5,556 nt of DNA from Acidobacteriota bacterium (GTDB lineage Bacteria; Acidobacteriota; Blastocatellia; RBC074). Made by a program: the position numbers and the translations under genes. Shown here piece after piece: positions 1 through 5,556 of the stretch. The notes beneath the pieces were generated by a model. The model was not told the origin of the DNA and ran no database searches. It worked only from the letters and a program-made list of their open reading frames with translations. The stretch spans positions 1 through 5,556 of the forward strand of contig JAGNMH010000420.1 of the NCBI GenBank assembly GCA_017991275.1, written 5' to 3'. Position 1 is the stretch's first letter, and each line of letters opens with the position of its first letter.

Positions 1-1
1 C

Positions 2-1336
2 AAGGTATTCGCCCTGTTTGTGATCATATTTCTGCCAATCGAAATTCGGTGTCAGGCAACAAACAATACCTCAGAAGAAAAGCTTACCATCCAACAAGCG
101 GTTGACCTGGCTTTGCGGCAAAACCGCCTGGTCAATATAGAAAAGCTGGAGGTTGGGAAAGCCGAAGACCGTCTGGCCGGGACAACCACGCGGAGACTCC
201 CCGGATTCGATGTTTCGGTACTCGAATTACAGTGGTTCAATCCGCCAGAATTCCGTTTTAATAAAGGCATCTTTGGACTTTTTCCAGGGCTTGGGCCGGT
301 TCCTCCAACCAATACAACTGTCGCTTCCTCCCACGGGCCTAGCGCTTTCATATTCGCTCGCGCAACGCAGCCGCTTACCCAACTTCACCGCATCGGGCTT
401 GGGATAAAGATGGGTGAACTTGGCCGCGACCTGGCCGACAACAAGCTGGAAATCAGAAAAAGAGAAGTGGCGCTTCAAGTCAAACGAAGTTATTACTCGA
501 TTTTGCAATTGCAAAGCGCTCTTGATGCTTCTGAAGGGACGCTCAAACTATATCGCGAGCTTGATCGCGTCGTCGGCGAATACGTGAATCAACAGGTCGC
601 GCTAACTTCTGACAGCCTGGATGTCAAAACTCAACTGGCAAAGGAAGAGTACGAAGCGCTGAAGCTGCGCAACAACCTGGCGGCTTCAAAAGAACTGCTT
701 AACCATTTACTGGGGCGCGACATTCGCACCGAATTCACGGTTGACGCAATCTCCACCAACACAGTTTACGAAATTGAACTTTCTTTGGCTCAAACACGAG
801 CTTTGGCCGAACGGCCGGAACTAAAAGAAGCGCAACTGAAACTGAAGCTGGCTGAGTACGATCAGCGCCTGAAAAAGGCCGAGGCAATTCCAGACATTAG
901 CGCAACAGTTGGATATTTTTCGGCTTTCGGCGTTTCGGTTCTTCCTCAAAACACTTCAGGCGTTGGCTTCACCATGAATTGGGAGCCTTTCGATTGGGGG
1001 CGCAGAAAACATGAGATGGCCGAAAAGCAAAAGACCATCGAACAGGCGCGTGACGGTTTGCGCGAAGCTGAAAGCCTGATCCTGCGCGATGTAAGCGACA
1101 AGTTTCGGAAATTACAGGAATCGCGGGCGCTGTTGCGCGTCAGCCAACTCAACCAGGTGTCTGCCCGCGAAAAGTTACGGATTGCCACCAGCAAGTATTC
1201 TCTGGAAGCCGCTCTGTACAAAGAAGTGCTGCAATCACAGGCCGGATTGGCTGAAGCCGATGATCGCCATCAGCAGGCGATTCTGGCTTTCTGGACCGCG
1301 CGAGCAGATTTTGAAAAAGCTATCGGCGAACTCTAA
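2..1336 (+). CDS. TolC-family outer-membrane efflux channel protein (5' end outside the window)
   Basis: Outer-membrane component of a tripartite export system. TolC-family proteins trimerise into a beta-barrel plus a long alpha-helical periplasmic duct that docks on the adaptor encoded next. Residues below count from a GTG at position 20. Two OEP-type helical repeats are visible, about residues 21-230 (opening LTIQQAVDLALRQN) and about 249-438 (opening LSLAQTRALAERPEL). The second contains the usual turn WEPFDWGRRK (321-330) and a terminal helix ending FEKAIGEL. Proline- and glycine-rich stretches at 72-105 and 301-315 fall where the barrel strands and loops are expected. The frame is open to base 2, and the codons before the GTG encode KVFALF, which continues into the hydrophobic VIIFLP. 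This is the core of a signal peptide, possibly cleaved after RCQA. The true start is therefore probably left of the window, and the GTG at 20 has no well-placed ribosome-binding site. The 438 visible residues are normal family length. First gene of the visible operon, 30 bases before the adaptor. Substrate unknown. Confidence 0.93.
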   Translation, partial: KVFALFVIIFLPIEIRCQATNNTSEEKLTIQQAVDLALRQNRLVNIEKLEVGKAEDRLAGTTTRRLPGFDVSVLELQWFNPPEFRFNKGIFGLFPGLGPVPPTNTTVASSHGPSAFIFARATQPLTQLHRIGLGIKMGELGRDLADNKLEIRKREVALQVKRSYYSILQLQSALDASEGTLKLYRELDRVVGEYVNQQVALTSDSLDVKTQLAKEEYEALKLRNNLAASKELLNHLLGRDIRTEFTVDAISTNTVYEIELSLAQTRALAERPELKEAQLKLKLAEYDQRLKKAEAIPDISATVGYFSAFGVSVLPQNTSGVGFTMNWEPFDWGRRKHEMAEKQKTIEQARDGLREAESLILRDVSDKFRKLQESRALLRVSQLNQVSAREKLRIATSKYSLEAALYKEVLQSQAGLAEADDRHQQAILAFWTARADFEKAIGEL

Positions 1337-1360
1337 ACAGCATCACCTGCGACAGCAATT

Positions 1361-1364
1361 GGGG
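1361..1364 (+). promoter_or_regulatory. Ribosome-binding site of the adaptor gene
   Basis: The GGGG within ATTGGGGAT is the only purine-rich Shine-Dalgarno-like run before the adaptor. Two ATG codons follow in tandem at 1367 and 1370. The run is only 2 bases from the first and 5 bases from the second, so the second ATG is the better-spaced start. The difference is one methionine. Confidence 0.45.
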
Positions 1365-1366
1365 AT

Positions 1367-2590
1367 ATGATGAAAACGAATCTTCGGTTTGCAATCGGGT
1401 TATTATTCTGCCTGGCTTTAACGGCAGGTTGCCGTCACGCTGAAAATTATCAGCAGCCTGCCAAACCGGTGCAGGTACAGGAAGTTCAAAGCTATTCCAG
1501 CGGTGCAGCCAGCGGTGAAGGCGAGCGGTATTCGGCCAACATTCTGCCTTCATCGCAAAGCGAGCTTGCATTCAAATTCGGCGGCTATTTGACAGAGGTT
1601 CTTCAGGTCAGGGGCGCCGACAGGAAAATGCGCTCCGTGCAGGAAGGCGATAACGTGGCAAAAGGGACCGTCCTGGCAAGGCTGCGCAATGATGATTTCG
1701 CGTCCAAAGTGAAACAGGCGGAAGCCCAATTGGCGGAAGCTCAGTCAACCACAGAGACCAATCGCGCCCAATTATCCGAAGCCGAAGCGGCTCTGCGGCA
1801 AGCCGAACGAGACCTGGATCGAGCCACAAAACTTCTGGAAGCGCGCAGCCTGACAAGGCCCGAATACGAAGGAGCCAAAACCAAAGTCGAACTGGCACAG
1901 GCCAGGGCTGAAACCATTCGATCACAAGCCAATGTCATTCAGGCCAAAATCAGCGGCGCGAAAGCGCTGTTAGGCGAAGCAAAACTTGCAGAAAAAGACG
2001 CCACCTTGATAGCTCCAATTGATTGTTACGTGCTGAAACGATTGGCCGAACCGGGGTCATTGGTTGTTCCAGGCCGCCCGGTTTTTGTGATTGCCGACAG
2101 GACATCTGTTAAGGCTATGTTTGGCTTGCCTGATTTGTCATTGAAAAACATCGGCATCGGCCAGCCGCTGACATTTACCACCGAAGCCATTCCAGGCATG
2201 GAGTTCAAAGGATGGGTTTCGCGAATTTCACCAGCCGCCGATCCAAAAAGCCGTGTCTTCGATGTTGAAGCCACAATTCCACGACCACCCGGACAACTGC
2301 GTTTGGGAATGATTGCTTCGCTAACTTTGCCGACAAATAAATCCGCCGCGCCGATTACAGTCATTCCAATCAACGCGATAGTCAGGCCAAAACAAAATCC
2401 TGAAAGCTATGCCGTCAATGTAGTGACGGAACAGTCCGGCAAACAAATCGCGAAACAACGATTGGTTAAACTTGGCGAGGCATACGGAAATATGATCGCC
2501 GTGACCGACGGAGTTTCGATTGGCGAACGCGTCATCGTTTCCGGCTCGGCGCTGGTGGTGGATGGCGAACAGGTCAGAGTCATACCTTAG
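1367..2590 (+). CDS. RND efflux periplasmic adaptor subunit (HlyD/MFP family), lipoprotein
   Basis: Membrane-fusion protein that bridges the RND permease and the TolC channel in the periplasm. The N-terminus has a hydrophobic signal with a lipobox, LTAGC, so Cys22 is predicted to be lipidated and anchored in the inner membrane. Domains in order: first lipoyl half about 66-106 (FKFGGYLTEV, then EGDNVAKGTVLARL); an alanine-, glutamate- and lysine-rich alpha-helical hairpin about 109-205, with its turn near LEARSLTRPEY (157-167); second lipoyl half about 211-243 (DATLIAPIDCYVLKRL, GSLVVPGRPVFVIAD); beta-barrel about 247-322 (FDVEATI, LRLGMIASL); and a membrane-proximal domain 330-407 containing VIPINAIVRP and GVSIGERVIVSG. 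At 407 residues it is of normal length. The first lipoyl half is split by an extra segment around VRGADRKMRSVQ (81-92). The gene lies 30 bases after the channel gene, but its usual partner, the permease, is two genes downstream. Start taken at the first of two tandem ATGs; 1370 is equally possible. Substrate cannot be inferred. Confidence 0.93.
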   Translation: MMKTNLRFAIGLLFCLALTAGCRHAENYQQPAKPVQVQEVQSYSSGAASGEGERYSANILPSSQSELAFKFGGYLTEVLQVRGADRKMRSVQEGDNVAKGTVLARLRNDDFASKVKQAEAQLAEAQSTTETNRAQLSEAEAALRQAERDLDRATKLLEARSLTRPEYEGAKTKVELAQARAETIRSQANVIQAKISGAKALLGEAKLAEKDATLIAPIDCYVLKRLAEPGSLVVPGRPVFVIADRTSVKAMFGLPDLSLKNIGIGQPLTFTTEAIPGMEFKGWVSRISPAADPKSRVFDVEATIPRPPGQLRLGMIASLTLPTNKSAAPITVIPINAIVRPKQNPESYAVNVVTEQSGKQIAKQRLVKLGEAYGNMIAVTDGVSIGERVIVSGSALVVDGEQVRVIP

Positions 2591-2633
2591 CCGCGCCGCA
2601 ATAACAGGAACTGTTCATTTTCGGCATTAACCA

Positions 2634-2637
2634 GAGG
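2634..2637 (+). promoter_or_regulatory. Ribosome-binding site of the desaturase gene
   Basis: GAGG, within AGAGGTGA, lies 4 bases before the ATG at 2642. It supports that start over the in-frame ATG at 2693 (Met18), which has no comparable site. A GTG at 2637 is in another frame. Confidence 0.55.
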
Positions 2638-2641
2638 TGAA

Positions 2642-3508
<867 letters not shown>

Positions 3509-3526
3509 ACCTGGAGGCAAATTTCC

Positions 3527-4798
3527 ATGGAAAGTAACCAAATTGAAAATCAGATGTATCGCACAGCGACTGACGCGCCTGTGACCGAAAAAAGCCACCG
3601 AATCTATCAGAAGATTTTTGACAAAGTTCTTTCCGCGCTTCCGGCGGGAAAGTTGCGCGTTTTGCTTCCCAACGGAGAAGAGAGTTTTTACGGGTTGAAG
3701 ACTCCCGGCCCTGAGGCGACTTTGAAAATCCTGAATCCGGCTTTTTTCAAAAAGAGCGTTCTCTATGGTGAAGTCGGTTTCGGCGAATCTTATGTGGATG
3801 GCGATTGGAAATCAGATGACGTTGTTGGCTTGCTTTCCTGGTTTCTGATCAATCTGGAACACGCTTCATCATCGCAAAAGCGGCGGCTTCCATTCACGGA
3901 TTTGCTGCTGGTGTTCAATCGCCTGCGACACAAACTGCGCGCCAACAACCAGACTGGAGCCAGGCGCAACATCTCCGAGCATTACGACCTGGGCAACGAT
4001 TTTTACAAGCTCTTCCTGGATTCGAGCATGACTTATTCCTGCGGTTATTTCAGTTCGCATGACACTTTGCTGCAGTCAGCGCAGGCAGAAAAATACGACC
4101 GGCTATGCCGAAAGCTGAAGCTCACTTCATCAGATCACGTGCTGGAAATTGGAGGAGGCTGGGGCGGTTTCGCCGTGCATGCGGCGCGAAATTACGGTTG
4201 CCACGTTACTTCAATCACCATTTCAGAAGAGCAATTGAAGTATGCGAAAGATCGTGTCGCCGCCGAAGGACTTTCCAACCAGATTGATTTCCGGTTGACA
4301 GATTATCGAAATATCACCGGAAAATTTGACAAGATCGTTTCCATTGAAATGATCGAAGCGGTCGGGCACGAATACTTCAAAATCTTTTTCAAAAAGTGCC
4401 ACGAACTGTTGAACCGACATGGCTTGCTGGCCATTCAGGCCATCACCTGCCCGGATTCGCGTTACGAAAGTCACAGGAAAAATGTCACGTGGATGCAAAA
4501 ACATATCTTTCCAGGCGGCTTGCTGCCTTCGATTGGCATTATGAACAAGACGATCAACGAGACGGGCGATCTGCAACTTCACAACCTTGAAGAGATGGGA
4601 CTGCATTACGCACAGACACTGTCAATCTGGCGGGAGAATTTCGACCACAAACTGGAATCGGTTCTGGCTCAAGGTTTTGACGAAAAATTCATTCGCAAGT
4701 GGGATTACTACCTGATGAGTTGCGAGGCCGCTTTTTTGACGCGCAACATCAACGTTGTCCAGGCGATTTTTTCCAGACCTAACAATCTGACTATCTAA
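3527..4798 (+). CDS. Cyclopropane-fatty-acyl-phospholipid synthase family methyltransferase
   Basis: S-adenosylmethionine-dependent enzyme of the Cfa/CmaS family, which adds a one-carbon unit across a cis double bond of acyl chains, classically in membrane phospholipids, at the cytoplasmic membrane face. A small N-terminal domain (about 25-140, with GEVGFGESYVDGDW at 81-94) precedes the catalytic domain, as in E. coli Cfa. Conserved landmarks: SEHYDLGNDFY (150-160), MTYSCGYF (168-175), SAM motif VLEIGGGWGG (205-214), MIEAVGHEYF (275-284), FPGGLLPS (328-335), HYAQTLSIW (360-368) and the C-terminal CEAAFLTRNINVVQ (399-412). By comparison with E. coli Cfa, the active-site residues Cys139, Glu239, Ile268 and Tyr317 match Cys172, Glu277, Ile306 and Tyr361, but His266 is replaced by Gln304. 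Length (423) is usual for the family. A good GGAGG at 3513-3517 lies 9 bases before the ATG. It follows the desaturase by 18 bases, so co-translation of the pair is likely. The product could be a cyclopropane or a methyl-branched chain. The symbol cfa is withheld because the reaction outcome is not certain. Confidence 0.92.
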   Translation: MESNQIENQMYRTATDAPVTEKSHRIYQKIFDKVLSALPAGKLRVLLPNGEESFYGLKTPGPEATLKILNPAFFKKSVLYGEVGFGESYVDGDWKSDDVVGLLSWFLINLEHASSSQKRRLPFTDLLLVFNRLRHKLRANNQTGARRNISEHYDLGNDFYKLFLDSSMTYSCGYFSSHDTLLQSAQAEKYDRLCRKLKLTSSDHVLEIGGGWGGFAVHAARNYGCHVTSITISEEQLKYAKDRVAAEGLSNQIDFRLTDYRNITGKFDKIVSIEMIEAVGHEYFKIFFKKCHELLNRHGLLAIQAITCPDSRYESHRKNVTWMQKHIFPGGLLPSIGIMNKTINETGDLQLHNLEEMGLHYAQTLSIWRENFDHKLESVLAQGFDEKFIRKWDYYLMSCEAAFLTRNINVVQAIFSRPNNLTI

Positions 4799-4817
4799 AT
4801 CGGTTTCAAAAGATGTT

Positions 4818-4822
4818 GAGGG
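4818..4822 (+). promoter_or_regulatory. Ribosome-binding site of the RND permease gene
   Basis: GAGGG lies 6 bases before the ATG at 4829. This spacing fixes the start of a reading frame that has no stop in the window, and argues for the long N-terminus of the permease. Confidence 0.6.
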
Positions 4823-4828
4823 CCGACC

Positions 4829-5556
4829 ATGCCTAACCCCACTGATCCAATCATCAAACCTCGCTCCGGGCTGACCGCTCGTCTGATTACCGAAACTCGT
4901 CAGAACACGGCCAAGTTCTTCACGGAGACTCGTCAGGTCTCCTGGGTTCTATTGATCATCACGCTGCTGTGGGGAACTTACGCATACTTCGCGATGCCCA
5001 AACGCAAAGACCCAGAAGTCAAAGTGCGGAAGGCATTGGCCGTTTGCGTCTGGCCCGGAGCCAGCGCCGCAGAAATTGAACAGCAAGTTACCCGTAAGAT
5101 CGAAGAGAAGATGGCGCAAAATTCACGGGTCGAAACCGTTGAATCCATTTCGCGCAGCAATGTTTCAATTGTTTATCTGGCGCTTGACGAACAGGTTAAG
5201 GACATAGGCAAAGAGCTGGACGATGTAAGGTTGAAACTAGACAACATACGGGACCTTCCAGATGGTGCAGGCCCGATTGAGTTCATCAAGGATTTCGGCG
5301 ACACAGTGGCGTTGATGCTAACCGTGGCCAGCCCAAAGATGAACGATGTTGTCATTCAGGCGCAGGCCCAGGCAGTCGAGCGTGCCATTGCGCAAGCCAG
5401 ATCAAAATCAACATCACAAAATCCATCTGTCTCAAACCGCGCGACGCTTGTCATTGGTTTGCCTTCATCGTTGACGGACAGGCAAAGACAATGGGCAAGT
5501 GATGAACTGGTTCGCCAGATAAAAAGCCAGCCATTAACCAGCAATCCGACGACGCT
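4829..5556 (+). CDS. RND-family efflux transporter permease, N-terminal part (3' end outside the window)
   Basis: Inner-membrane proton-driven pump subunit of the resistance-nodulation-division superfamily. Only the first 242 codons (to 5554) are present of a protein that usually exceeds 1,000 residues. The reading frame is open to the right edge. Visible parts: a polar cytoplasmic lead of about 36 residues, a single transmembrane helix (about 37-55, VSWVLLIITLLWGTYAYFA), then the start of the periplasmic porter domain. The PKRKDPEVKV and WPGASAAEIEQQVTRKIEE motifs are characteristic of RND permeases, as are LDDVRLKLDNIRDLP (130-144) and GPIEFIKDFGDTVALMLTV (148-166). From about 170 onward the chain carries a polar, alanine- and glutamine-rich stretch and a segment (204-230) that I do not recognise from classical AcrB-type porters. 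The gene starts 30 bases after the Cfa-like gene and supplies the third component of the pump begun by the channel and adaptor genes. Drug, metal or lipid specificity cannot be assigned. No catalytic transmembrane residues are visible because the proton-relay helices lie beyond the edge. Confidence 0.92.
   Translation, partial: MPNPTDPIIKPRSGLTARLITETRQNTAKFFTETRQVSWVLLIITLLWGTYAYFAMPKRKDPEVKVRKALAVCVWPGASAAEIEQQVTRKIEEKMAQNSRVETVESISRSNVSIVYLALDEQVKDIGKELDDVRLKLDNIRDLPDGAGPIEFIKDFGDTVALMLTVASPKMNDVVIQAQAQAVERAIAQARSKSTSQNPSVSNRATLVIGLPSSLTDRQRQWASDELVRQIKSQPLTSNPTT

Noticed and set aside
1337..1366. Internal promoter in the gap between channel and adaptor genes
   Set aside because: The gap is only 30 bases, too short for a full promoter; no convincing -35/-10 pair was seen there.
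2603..2620. Rho-independent terminator between the adaptor and desaturase genes
   Set aside because: The stem is only 5 base pairs, not GC-rich, and the following CATTTT is not a real U-tract. The same-strand gene follows closely, so it is kept only as a low-interest finding.
4223..4606. 127-codon reading frame on the - strand within the Cfa-like gene
   Set aside because: Lies wholly opposite the conserved catalytic region of the synthase; no family motif or ribosome-binding site of its own.
4813..4836. Seven-codon upstream frame (ATG at 4813, stop at 4834-4836) overlapping the permease start
   Set aside because: No ribosome-binding site of its own was seen, and its bases include the Shine-Dalgarno of the permease; most likely chance rather than a leader peptide.

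Overview
The window holds five genes on the + strand, head to tail, with gaps of only about 18 to 51 bases. They look like one operon that enters from the left edge and runs off the right edge. The order is: TolC-type outer-membrane channel (5' end cut off), lipoprotein periplasmic adaptor of the HlyD/MFP type, membrane acyl-chain desaturase, cyclopropane-fatty-acyl-phospholipid synthase-like methyltransferase, and the first 242 codons of an RND-family inner-membrane permease.

The organism is a Gram-negative (diderm) bacterium. A TolC channel, a lipobox-bearing adaptor and an RND permease make sense only with two membranes. By eye the base composition is close to balanced (roughly half G+C, not computed) and similar across all five genes. 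I have a weak impression of an Acidobacteriota-like source from the style of the RND and adaptor proteins, but nothing in the window proves the phylum.

Genes 1, 2 and 5 supply the three parts of a tripartite RND efflux pump: outer-membrane duct, periplasmic adaptor and proton-driven permease. Genes 3 and 4 are lipid-modifying enzymes placed between adaptor and permease. The desaturase would introduce a cis double bond into acyl chains. The Cfa-like enzyme would then transfer a methylene or methyl group from S-adenosylmethionine to that double bond in membrane phospholipids. The two reactions are sequential, so the pair reads as a small membrane-remodelling module carried within a pump operon. 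This is the most notable point of the window. It may mean that envelope export and membrane fluidity or permeability are adjusted together, or that the pump handles a lipid-like substrate. Neither can be decided from sequence alone.

There is no RNA gene, CRISPR array, insertion sequence, transposase or strong terminator. No gene-free stretch is longer than about 50 bases. The promoter must lie left of the window.
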